Positions 44,590 through 52,835 of a stretch of DNA of 64,000 nt are shown here, piece after piece. The notes under the pieces were generated by a model. It was not told the DNA's origin. It did not search any database and was given only the letters and a program-made list of their open reading frames with translations. Origin of the DNA: an uncultured Prevotellaceae bacterium (GTDB lineage Bacteria > Bacteroidota > Bacteroidia > Bacteroidales > UBA3663); assembly GCA_900319235.1 (NCBI GenBank), contig ONNR01000014.1, positions 29,182 through 93,181 of the forward strand, given 5' to 3'. The first letter of the stretch is position 1, and the number at the start of each line of letters is the position of its first letter. Both the position numbers and the translations under genes were made by a program.

Positions 44590-46053
44590 ATGAAGAAGAT
44601 TATGTCTCAATCCGTGGCTATCATAGCCACGCTCTCAGTCATTACTTTCGAAGCCTATTCTCAGACGATAATCACGCCAGAGGTATTGCAACAGTTGCAG
44701 CAGACCGTGCAGCCTCAGGATAAGGTCGTGCGCAATGCTTTGGCCGGCACCAGTATCTCGGTACTTGCCACCGATGCGTCGACGCTCAGTGCTGTGGACG
44801 ACCACTTTACTTATCGCGTGCCCAACAAGGGTATCACCGATCAGGCTTCGTCGGGTCGCTGCTGGCTCTTTACGACTATGAATGTGTTGCGCAGCAAGGC
44901 CATCAATAACTATAACCTGAAGGGACTGGAACTGTCGTGCAACTATTTGTTCTTCTACGACCAGCTTGAAAAGTCAAACCTCTTCCTTCAGGGCATCATC
45001 GACACGCGTCAGAAGGCCGACGATGACCGTATGGTCGATTGGCTCTTCCAGAATCCGCTTTCAGATGGAGGTACATTCTGTGGCGGTGCAGACCTCGTGC
45101 AGAAGTATGGCGTAGTGCCTTACGATGTAATGCCCGACAACTATCAGTCCAACAACACCCGTGACATCGATATGCTTCTGAAGTTGAAGCTTCGTGAGAT
45201 GGGTCTTGAGCTTCGCGCAATGGCTAACCCAACTGAAAAGGGCAAGAAGGCAGCCACAACTGTGCAGTTGGAGAAGCGTAAGGTTGAGATGTTGGGCATA
45301 ATCTACCATATCCTAACGTTAGCCTATGGCGTACCTCCTACAACGTTTAATTGGACGGAACGTAAGGCGAACGACAACGTGGTGAGCTGTGAGACATATA
45401 CTCCCCAATCATTCTATGCCAAGTATTGGGACGATGACGCGTTGTATGACAATTACATCATGGTGATGAATGACCCGTTGCGTGAATACTACAAGACCTA
45501 TCAGATTGATTACGATCGTCATACTTATGACGGACACGACTGGGTGTATCTGAACCTTCCGGTCGACGAGATCAAACCGATGGCTGTGGCGTCTCTGCGT
45601 GACTCGACGGCAATGTATTTCTCTTGTGACGTGGCCAAGTTCCTCAATCGCAAGAATGGTACGCTCGATCTCAATAATTTCGACTATGAATCACTTTTGG
45701 GTACTGACTTCAAGATGGATAAGCGCCAGCGAGTCTATACCCATGCTTCTGGTTCAAGCCATGCCATGACGATGGTTGCTGTAGATATTGATACTATCCA
45801 GAGCCCTTTGTGCTGCATTTCGCCCGATATGGATCCTGCCAGTCTTCACATCAAGAAATGGATGGTGGAGAACAGCTGGGGTGCTTCCAGTGGACATAAG
45901 GGACACTTGATTATGACTGACGAGTGGTTTGACAACTATATGTTCCGCCTCGTCATTCGCAAGGAATATGTGGCAAAGAAGTACATCGATATGCTTGACC
46001 AGAAACCTACATTGCTGCCGGCTTGGGATCCAATGTTCTTGGGTGAGGAATAA
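44590..46053 (+). CDS. C1B aminopeptidase (bleomycin hydrolase/PepC family), exported
   Basis: 487 residues. Papain-fold triad: Cys91 in SSGRCWLFTTMNVLR, His in GSSHAMTMVAV and Asn in KWMVENSWGASSG. Unlike the cytoplasmic PepC of lactic acid bacteria it has an N-terminal signal peptide (cleavage near EAYSQ), as is common in Bacteroidota, so it should work in the periplasm or at the surface trimming peptides. Own promoter; a lipoprotein gene follows after 59 bp. Confidence 0.93.
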   Translation: MKKIMSQSVAIIATLSVITFEAYSQTIITPEVLQQLQQTVQPQDKVVRNALAGTSISVLATDASTLSAVDDHFTYRVPNKGITDQASSGRCWLFTTMNVLRSKAINNYNLKGLELSCNYLFFYDQLEKSNLFLQGIIDTRQKADDDRMVDWLFQNPLSDGGTFCGGADLVQKYGVVPYDVMPDNYQSNNTRDIDMLLKLKLREMGLELRAMANPTEKGKKAATTVQLEKRKVEMLGIIYHILTLAYGVPPTTFNWTERKANDNVVSCETYTPQSFYAKYWDDDALYDNYIMVMNDPLREYYKTYQIDYDRHTYDGHDWVYLNLPVDEIKPMAVASLRDSTAMYFSCDVAKFLNRKNGTLDLNNFDYESLLGTDFKMDKRQRVYTHASGSSHAMTMVAVDIDTIQSPLCCISPDMDPASLHIKKWMVENSWGASSGHKGHLIMTDEWFDNYMFRLVIRKEYVAKKYIDMLDQKPTLLPAWDPMFLGEE

Positions 46054-46112
46054 GTAGGATCAAATAGGTCACGATAGATAACGGGGCCAATAGGCCTGAT
46101 ATTTTTTATACT

Positions 46113-46709
46113 ATGAGAGCATTCTATTTTTGCGCGATTATTGCGATGGGGTTGACGCTGGCATCGTGCGTCGGTTTGAATTCCGATTCGGAAGTGAAGG
46201 TGGATACTTGGTATTCACCCCAGGGAACGGTACAGTTGGATTATCTGCTCGGACATGATGTGGGCTGCAAGGCTGTAACTATTTGGCTTGACAGTATTAA
46301 GTCGTCGTATCGAGAAGAGGATCCGCAGACCTTGTGCAAAGCCTACCTGATTTATCAGGATCGTGATTACCTCACTTATTATATAAATGTACAGAACCTC
46401 CCAACGGAGGATTATGAAGGCGACACCAGTTATCGGGTGTTGACGTTTGTAAGGAAAGATGGCCATGTGCTGGGTGTCGCAGAACTGATCGACGATATGG
46501 ATGAGCTTAGCCGAAAGATTTTGGCGCGTACTCGGATAGAGAATCCTTGGGCTATTGAAGCTCTAGGCGGCGAAGAGGAATTCCTGAAGCTGATTCCGAA
46601 TTTCTCTGTTGGCGTCACGGCGAGAGGGCTTACTTTCTGTTTTCCTGTCATTGAATGGACTTGGCTTTCGTTGTGCAATATTCCATCGGCAGAAGTGAGG
46701 TTGAAATAG
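46113..46709 (+). CDS. Hypothetical lipoprotein
   Basis: 198 residues, family not recognised. A perfect lipobox LASC places the lipid anchor at Cys19. The mature part is acidic and beta-rich (YLTYYINVQNLP, SYRVLTFVRKDGHVLGVAEL) and could be a small periplasmic or surface domain. It lies between the exported aminopeptidase and the outer-membrane protein cluster and ends 121 bp before the next gene, which has its own promoter. Confidence 0.7.
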   Translation: MRAFYFCAIIAMGLTLASCVGLNSDSEVKVDTWYSPQGTVQLDYLLGHDVGCKAVTIWLDSIKSSYREEDPQTLCKAYLIYQDRDYLTYYINVQNLPTEDYEGDTSYRVLTFVRKDGHVLGVAELIDDMDELSRKILARTRIENPWAIEALGGEEEFLKLIPNFSVGVTARGLTFCFPVIEWTWLSLCNIPSAEVRLK

Positions 46710-46789
46710 TGAAAATAGCGCCTAAAGATAGCATTTTATTGTTGTTTTTGTAAAAAATCAGAAACAAAAAATGTAAAATACATAGAATG

Positions 46790-46822
46790 TTGAACAGTTA
46801 ACAATTTTTTTTCGTATCTTTG
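46790..46822 (+). promoter_or_regulatory. Promoter of the outer-membrane protein cluster
   Basis: TATCTTTG at 46815-46822 with TTG at 46790-46792, spacing 25 bp. The ATG at 46831 is only 8 bp downstream, so the transcript would be nearly leaderless unless translation starts later. Confidence 0.7.
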
Positions 46823-46830
46823 CCACGATT

Positions 46831-47592
46831 ATGAGTACCATTGTGCGATTTAGTCGCTTCTTGACGATGCTGCTTTTGCTGGCTACTGTTTCCGTTTGTC
46901 GGGCACAGAAGTCGGATCGTACTTACTTGGGTCCTGGCAATTGGTTTGTTGGAATAGATGTAGGCACTGGTCTTTCTTTGGCTGAGAATGTAATACACGA
47001 CAACTTTTACAAAACCAGACTTCCTAGTGGTAGCATTCAGATCGGACGTACTCTCACTCCGAAGTGGAACCTGCGACTTTCCGCAGGTGTTTCTTCCCAA
47101 CTCGGCCATCCACCTGCAGCTGCAAGAAGATACCTCCCCGATATGTTCACACCATATCAGTTCGCACTTGGCGTAGGAACATTCGACATTATGCTTAATA
47201 TCGCCAACTGCTTTCGTAAATACGATTCGCGTAATTGGTACGATTGTTACCTGGTCGTGGGTGGAGGCGAACTTTATCGCTTCTATGTCGATGATAAGGT
47301 CGATGAATGGTATGAGGACATTTATGTGGTCGATCGTTCGAAGGAATGGTACTGGACTGCTAAGATTGGCCATGAGTCGGCGTGGCACATTATGAGGGAG
47401 TGTGACTTGACGTTCGAACTGGACTTCCATGTCACCGATAATGCTTATAATGGCGTGAATGGAGGTGCGCAGAAAATTGATTTCTTTGTGACTGCTAAAC
47501 TGGGCATAGTATACTATATTTCCAATGGGCAACATCGACAGCGTTTCGCCAATCCAAGGAAATACCACCGTTATTGGACGGAGTTGGATTGA
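46831..47592 (+). CDS. Outer-membrane beta-barrel protein (cluster member 1)
   Basis: 253 residues with a signal peptide (cleavage near CRAQ). Alternating aromatic strands suggest an 8- to 10-strand barrel: GNWFVGIDVGTGLSLAENV, SIQIGRTLTPKWNLRLSAGV, DNAYNGVNGG, AKLGIVYYI. These strands correspond in order to strands of the genes at 47684 and 48977, so the three are paralogs. No OmpA domain follows the barrel. Function unknown; a structural outer-membrane role is likely. Confidence 0.7.
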   Translation: MSTIVRFSRFLTMLLLLATVSVCRAQKSDRTYLGPGNWFVGIDVGTGLSLAENVIHDNFYKTRLPSGSIQIGRTLTPKWNLRLSAGVSSQLGHPPAAARRYLPDMFTPYQFALGVGTFDIMLNIANCFRKYDSRNWYDCYLVVGGGELYRFYVDDKVDEWYEDIYVVDRSKEWYWTAKIGHESAWHIMRECDLTFELDFHVTDNAYNGVNGGAQKIDFFVTAKLGIVYYISNGQHRQRFANPRKYHRYWTELD

Positions 47593-47683
47593 TTACGTTT
47601 CTATTCTGCATCAATTATACCTTTGAACACAATAATTCGTTTATAAAAACGTTATTATCAATATAACTTAAAAATTAAAGAAA

Positions 47684-48961
47684 ATGAAATCCATCATCAT
47701 TCACTCAGCTGCTTTCGCCATCCTGCTTGTGTCGAGTGGTTTCAATGCCAACGCTCAAGAGAATGGGACAAGTATCTGGGGAAATCGCGGCGGTCAATAT
47801 GCTGGCGATGAGGGGATGAAAACTGAAGAGCAAGCTCTTCTTGAGTCTTTGTACACCGAAGAGGATGCCGAGCAAATTTCCAAATTGTTCCAGACTGAGG
47901 AATACATATTCCCGATGGACATCCGTGACAATTGGCACCTTGGTCTTCATCTTGGTGCTATGCATTCGTGGGGAAGTTATGACGATGAGGCAGGTTGGCT
48001 GAAACGCACCAATTTTGCCGCAGCCCTTTCTTTCGGTAAGTATCTAACTCCTGTAAATGACTTGCGTTTCCAGCTTTTCTATGGGCGTGGAACGGGAGTG
48101 CGAGGGGCAGACACCAAGTATGATGCACGTTTTTATCCCTACAACCTTGCTCACGAGAATGGCCTGGCTGATTTCCACACTTACCATTGGCATACTGCAG
48201 GTATCTCTGCCCAGTGGTTGCCCAATTTCACCAATCTTTTCCTGGGATATAATCCCGAACGTCGTTTCTCCATCAGTGGATTGGTTGGTATCGGTTTGGA
48301 ACACACATGGTCCTACAATGAAAAGGAACTTTCAATCGTAAGTGTCTGGGCCGAAAAGGCTAAGTCTGCAGCTCCTCGCAACCTTGTTGACTTGGAGTTC
48401 GGCGTTGTTGCAGACTATAAGCTCAGTAACCGATTGTTCCTCAATCTGGAGGTTACCGACAGATTCCTTGATGATACCTTCGATGGTCTTGTTTCTGACC
48501 AGAAGTGGGATGGTCATCTGGATGTCTTGCTGGGTTTGACTTATTTCATTCCAGGCAAACCTCGCAAAGCTGAACCTGAAGGTATTTATTTGTTGCATCG
48601 TCCAAATATCGTGGTTCCTGATCCTGAAGATGTGTTTGTCGATGTTGACAAGGATGTGATCTACACGCTCATATCGTTCGACAAGAATGTTGTTGAGGTG
48701 CCTCGTCTGCAGCAGAACAATGTCTATCAGACAGCTCAAGCATACCAGTCTGCTCCTCAGAGCAATATCTTCATCACCAATAGCAACAAGTTGGATGACA
48801 CTACGTTCCACAAGCGTGCCTGGGCTATTAGCAAATTGCTGCACCAGCGCTGGCAGATACCTTATGAGAACATTTGGGTGGATGCCGACGAGGATCATAT
48901 CCAGAAGCTCCAGATGCCTAACGTGAAGACGTATATTATCTTTATCATTAATGAAGAATAA
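47684..48961 (+). CDS. Outer-membrane barrel protein with degenerate OmpA-like C-terminus (cluster member 2)
   Basis: 425 residues with a signal peptide (cleavage near NANAQ). The barrel (about 80-290) shares order and motifs with its neighbours (NWHLGLHLGAMHSWGSYDD, FSISGLVGIGLEHTWSYN, HLDVLLGLTYFIPG). The last ~110 residues resemble an OmpA domain (FDKNVVEV ... FHKRAWAISKLL ... TYIIFII), but the peptidoglycan-binding Asp is Asn (FITNSNKL) while the Arg is kept, so binding to diaminopimelate is doubtful. The stop codon abuts the next ATG. Confidence 0.7.
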   Translation: MKSIIIHSAAFAILLVSSGFNANAQENGTSIWGNRGGQYAGDEGMKTEEQALLESLYTEEDAEQISKLFQTEEYIFPMDIRDNWHLGLHLGAMHSWGSYDDEAGWLKRTNFAAALSFGKYLTPVNDLRFQLFYGRGTGVRGADTKYDARFYPYNLAHENGLADFHTYHWHTAGISAQWLPNFTNLFLGYNPERRFSISGLVGIGLEHTWSYNEKELSIVSVWAEKAKSAAPRNLVDLEFGVVADYKLSNRLFLNLEVTDRFLDDTFDGLVSDQKWDGHLDVLLGLTYFIPGKPRKAEPEGIYLLHRPNIVVPDPEDVFVDVDKDVIYTLISFDKNVVEVPRLQQNNVYQTAQAYQSAPQSNIFITNSNKLDDTTFHKRAWAISKLLHQRWQIPYENIWVDADEDHIQKLQMPNVKTYIIFIINEE

Positions 48962-48976
48962 ATGCCCGACAAAGAT

Positions 48977-50329
48977 ATGAAAAAGATTATCCTTACTTTC
49001 AGTTTCGCCGTTGTGGGCATGATGACAGGTGCATACGCCCAGCAAGATGGTGTACAGGTCGATACGATATATACCATAAGTAAGCATGATAGCCTCGTCT
49101 ATCTGACCGAACATGTTTCCAACTGGTTCGTGGGTGCTTCGATAGGTGGCTCATACTCAATGGGTGAGAATACACGTTTCGGCAATTTCTTTGATATGAC
49201 TCGTCCCAGTTTCCAGATTCAAGTCGGAAGAAGTTTCTACCCTCAGTTCGGTATGCGTCTGACCTTGAATTATCTATCGCAGAGAGGCCGTGCTGAATGG
49301 TCTACTTCTGAGTTCCTTGAGCAATGGGCAGAACGTGATGGCAACTATGACTTCTCGATGGCTGCTGGTTTCATCGATGGCGTATTCGATTTCCACAATG
49401 TTATTTGGGGCTACAAAGAAGACCGTCGTTTCAGCTTGAAGGGTTATTTGGGACTTGGCGCTTTCTACACCTTCGGCTTTGATGACAACAAGCTCGATTG
49501 GCTAGCCAATCCAACTTGGAGCGATTGCAACTATAATGGTGTTCATCATAACGCAGGCGATCGTTTGCCAAGTGGTTATGGATATAAGGTGGATCGAAAG
49601 AACAAATGGTACTATGCTGGACATATTGGTCTCATCGGCGAGTATCACATCTCACCTGCGTGGAGTGTCAATCTTGATGTGTCGTTCAATGGTACCGATG
49701 ATGCTTACAACGGAATGCGTTTCCGCCGCGTCTACGATTCATATGTCGATGTTATGCTTGGTGCTCTCTATTATTTGAAGGATGCTTCGGGTTATCGTCA
49801 TCGCAGACCAAGATACGTCTACATTGATTCTGACACTATTCCACTTCCTCCAACACCTGGGGTATTTGAGAGAGTTCATTACAAAGAAATGCTGAAGACT
49901 ACGGTTTCGTTCTATATTGATAAGACTTTCGTGACCGATGCACAGCGTCGTAATGTTCGTTCAGTGGCTAAGTTTATGGAGAATCATCCAGACATCGATG
50001 TTGTTGTAACTGGTTATGCTGATGTCCAGACCGCTTATCCCAAGTACAATATGATGCTTTCGCAGAAGCGTGCACAGGCTGTTTATACAATGCTTGTCGA
50101 GGAATTCAACGTAGATCCCAAGCGTTTGAGTATGGACTACAAGGGCGACGAGGAACAACCATTCGAAATCGTAAACGAATGGAACCGTGCTGTTGTGTTC
50201 TACATCAAGCCGCATGATTCGAGCTTCACTCCAACGATTGAGGATAAGGCTGATGATATCAAGCTTAATTCTCACGAGTCGAAGCGTCTCAAGCAGACCG
50301 ACAATAAGGAGACACGTTCTGCCTACTGA
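48977..50329 (+). CDS. OmpA-family outer-membrane protein (cluster member 3)
   Basis: 450 residues from ATG 48977, which gives a clean signal peptide (MKKIILTFSFAVVGMMTGAYA); an ATG 15 bp upstream abuts the previous stop and is possible. The barrel (about 35-290) has NWFVGASIGGSYSMGENT and VDVMLGALYYLK. The OmpA domain (about 310-430) has VTGYAD and LSQKRAQAV, keeping the Asp and Arg that hold peptidoglycan, and VEEFNVDPKRL. It should tether the outer membrane to the cell wall. It lies in the same run as the other two barrel genes. Confidence 0.85.
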   Translation: MKKIILTFSFAVVGMMTGAYAQQDGVQVDTIYTISKHDSLVYLTEHVSNWFVGASIGGSYSMGENTRFGNFFDMTRPSFQIQVGRSFYPQFGMRLTLNYLSQRGRAEWSTSEFLEQWAERDGNYDFSMAAGFIDGVFDFHNVIWGYKEDRRFSLKGYLGLGAFYTFGFDDNKLDWLANPTWSDCNYNGVHHNAGDRLPSGYGYKVDRKNKWYYAGHIGLIGEYHISPAWSVNLDVSFNGTDDAYNGMRFRRVYDSYVDVMLGALYYLKDASGYRHRRPRYVYIDSDTIPLPPTPGVFERVHYKEMLKTTVSFYIDKTFVTDAQRRNVRSVAKFMENHPDIDVVVTGYADVQTAYPKYNMMLSQKRAQAVYTMLVEEFNVDPKRLSMDYKGDEEQPFEIVNEWNRAVVFYIKPHDSSFTPTIEDKADDIKLNSHESKRLKQTDNKETRSAY

Positions 50330-50373
50330 TTACCACTTGAGTTCAGATGACCTAAAAAAAGAAAACTTGCATT

Positions 50374-51273
50374 ATGAAAAATATTTCATCTATTCTAGTT
50401 GCCGTCCTCTGTATGGTGTTCCCGGCTAGTCAGGCGTGGGCGCAGATGACTTTTGCTAAAGACGGGCTGCGCTACCATGTGCTCGAGGGACAGAATGTCA
50501 GTGTCTGCTATGACGATGAAGACTCGCTCTTCCTTTCGGGGCGCGTGGTTATCCCCGAGCAGATTATCAACCCAGCCGACGAAGTGGTCTATAAGGTTGT
50601 TGCTGTAGCTGATACTGCCTTTAAGGGTTGCGATCTTATCGATGTGCTCGTACTTCCCGCTAGCCTTCAGTGTTTTGGCGCTCATGCCATCGACCATTGT
50701 TTCAATATGGTGGCTTATGAAGTTGCTTCCGGATCACAGTTCTTTAAAACTGTAGATGGTGTGCTCTTTTCTGCAGATGGCACAACACTCGTTAGTTGTC
50801 CTACTGGAAAAGGCGGCGAATATGTTTTCCCTGAAGGTGTGAAAAAGATAGCTCCTGCTGCATTTTCAACCTGCAAAAATTTTAGGAGTGTTGAGTTGTC
50901 AGAGGGAATCAAGGAAGTGCCTGACTATGCTTTCTATGAATGCTGGGGTTTGGCTGATGTCAAGTTCCCCAAGTCGCTCGAAACTATTGGCGCTTACGCT
51001 TTCGATGGCACTATTCTTCAATTCCTGGATTTCGGCTCTAAACTGAAGAGCATTGGCAGTCATGCTTTCGACCGCTCGTCTATGGTAGAGTGCATTTGCC
51101 GTGGCAGCAAGCCTGCTCAAATGGGCGATGATGTTTTCGGTAACGATATGAACTATACCCGTCTATATGTACCTTCAGGCGCAGTGACCAGGTATAAGAA
51201 ATCTGCTTGGAGCATCTTCCCGACAATCTACCCGGGTACTAGGACGCGTCGTTGGATGGGTAGTTATCGTTGA
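50374..51273 (+). CDS. Secreted leucine-rich repeat protein (BspA-like, LRR_5)
   Basis: 299 residues with a signal peptide (cleavage near AWAQM). From about residue 60 on it has repeats of the Treponema pallidum-type LRR: VYKVVAVADTAFKGCDLIDV, VKKIAPAAFSTCKNFRSVEL, IKEVPDYAFYECWGLADVKF, LETIGAYAFDG, LKSIGSHAFD. BspA-like proteins in oral and gut Bacteroidota bind host matrix or other bacteria. The end (TRRWMGSYR) has no recognisable sorting domain. Last gene before a terminator. Confidence 0.85.
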   Translation: MKNISSILVAVLCMVFPASQAWAQMTFAKDGLRYHVLEGQNVSVCYDDEDSLFLSGRVVIPEQIINPADEVVYKVVAVADTAFKGCDLIDVLVLPASLQCFGAHAIDHCFNMVAYEVASGSQFFKTVDGVLFSADGTTLVSCPTGKGGEYVFPEGVKKIAPAAFSTCKNFRSVELSEGIKEVPDYAFYECWGLADVKFPKSLETIGAYAFDGTILQFLDFGSKLKSIGSHAFDRSSMVECICRGSKPAQMGDDVFGNDMNYTRLYVPSGAVTRYKKSAWSIFPTIYPGTRTRRWMGSYR

Positions 51274-51299
51274 TTAGAGATCTTTTCATTCGATTAAGT

Positions 51300-51337
51300 G
51301 GCATTGAAGAGCTGTTTCTGTTCTTCAATGCCCTTTT
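51300..51337 (+). terminator. Terminator after the BspA-like gene
   Basis: GGCATTGAAGA (51300-51310) pairs perfectly with TCTTCAATGCC (51322-51332), followed by a T-rich tract. Confidence 0.93.
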
Positions 51338-51382
51338 TCTTTGTTTTTTGTGTCGAAAACTGAAATTTTTGTCTGAAAAATT

Positions 51383-51412
51383 ATTGTTGTTTCGAAATAA
51401 TTAGTATCTTTG
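51383..51412 (+). promoter_or_regulatory. Promoter of the glycosyltransferase operon
   Basis: TATCTTTG at 51405-51412; ATTG at 51383-51386 is a weak -33, spacing 22 bp. The ATG is at 51446. Confidence 0.75.
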
Positions 51413-51445
51413 CACCTAAATAATACATTATATATATATATTTAA

Positions 51446-52825
51446 ATGATTTTACAAGCTACCGAGAATCCAGTCCTTATCCTTGAATCGGAGCATTGTG
51501 CTTTGGCTCTGCTGCCATCCATTTGTTCATCCGATGATGTCCGTGCCATGCGCCAGCGCTTGTTGGCCCTTGGAGTACAGTATGTCGTCCTGCAACTTGC
51601 TCCTGGTAAGCTTGAACTGACAACACAGGAGCTGATGCGAATGATTGTTGTTCTGAAAGATACAGGACGCCGTATGCTTTATGCTGATTTTCGACAGACT
51701 ACAGAGCGATGTGAGTGCATCGACTATCAAGAAGGATCATTGCGCGATGACTTTGATTTCGGCCCTGTAGTTTTACTCAAGACCGATGTTTTCGACTGTG
51801 CCGATGACTCATCACAATACGAATTTGCCGCGTTCTACGACCTGCGTCTTCAAAGTTGTGGATGTGCGCCTTTTCTCCCGTTCCATCTGAACGAATATCT
51901 CTACACGTTTTATCCTGAGACCGATGGTAAAGGTTCGCAGTTCGATTACGTTAATCCGCGTAACCGTGCGGTTCAGCTCGAATATGAGGATGTACTGACA
52001 CGTTGGCTAGCCATCAATGGTGGGCTGATTGCTTCCGAGAAGCTTAAGCCTGCCGAACCATTGTCCACAGACGAAGACCATCGTCCATTGGCAAGCGTAG
52101 TCATTCCAGTCTATAATCGTGTACGAACTATTGGTGATGCTGTACATTCTGCTCTTCGGCAGCAGACCACCTTCGACTACAACATCATTGTAGTAGATAA
52201 TCATAGTACTGATGGAACGACAGAGGTCCTTGCTCAACTCGCCAAGAATGATCGTCGTGTCATTCACCTCATTCCCGAAGAGAAGACGCTCCTCATCGGA
52301 GGATGCTGGAACAAAGCCATCAGTTCGCCACATTGTGGCCAATACGTTGTGCAACTCGATAGCGATGACATCTATTCCAGCCCTACAACGTTGCAACGGA
52401 TAGTCGATGCCTTCGTCCAGCAGAACTGTATGGCTGTGGTCGGCAGTTATCGCCTCACCGATTTCGAACTCAACGAACTTCCTCCGGGTATCATCAACCA
52501 TCGCGAATGGACATCTGAAAACGGAATGAATAATGCACTCCGTATCAACGGCTTGGGTGCTCCTCGCGCTTTTCGTCGTGACCTGCTATTGCAGTATCCA
52601 TTGCCCAACACAAGTTATGGTGAGGATTATGCTGCCATGCTGCGTATCACGCGTGAGTATCGTTTGGGACGTATCTACGACCCGTTGTATGACTGTAGGC
52701 GCTGGAGTGGCAATAGCGATGCTGCTCTGAGTCGTGAGAAGATCAATCGCAACAATCTTTACAAGGATCGCATTCGTACGATAGAACTTAATGCCCGTCG
52801 TCGCCTTTATCCCAAGACCATTTAA
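51446..52825 (+). CDS. GT2 family glycosyltransferase with extra N-terminal domain
   Basis: 459 residues. About 210-420 form a GT-A domain: [36 protein letters not shown] and [10 protein letters not shown] (DxD motif), then [11 protein letters not shown], a likely catalytic acid. The first ~200 residues ([31 protein letters not shown]) look like a second, degenerate nucleotide-sugar fold of unclear role. It transfers a sugar from a nucleotide donor to an unknown acceptor. It starts a five-gene plus-strand unit and precedes the GalT-like/SpoIID fusion by 10 bp. Confidence 0.85.
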   Translation: MILQATENPVLILESEHCALALLPSICSSDDVRAMRQRLLALGVQYVVLQLAPGKLELTTQELMRMIVVLKDTGRRMLYADFRQTTERCECIDYQEGSLRDDFDFGPVVLLKTDVFDCADDSSQYEFAAFYDLRLQSCGCAPFLPFHLNEYLYTFYPETDGKGSQFDYVNPRNRAVQLEYEDVLTRWLAINGGLIASEKLKPAEPLSTDEDHRPLASVVIPVYNRVRTIGDAVHSALRQQTTFDYNIIVVDNHSTDGTTEVLAQLAKNDRRVIHLIPEEKTLLIGGCWNKAISSPHCGQYVVQLDSDDIYSSPTTLQRIVDAFVQQNCMAVVGSYRLTDFELNELPPGIINHREWTSENGMNNALRINGLGAPRAFRRDLLLQYPLPNTSYGEDYAAMLRITREYRLGRIYDPLYDCRRWSGNSDAALSREKINRNNLYKDRIRTIELNARRRLYPKTI

Positions 52826-52835
52826 CCTTACCTAT

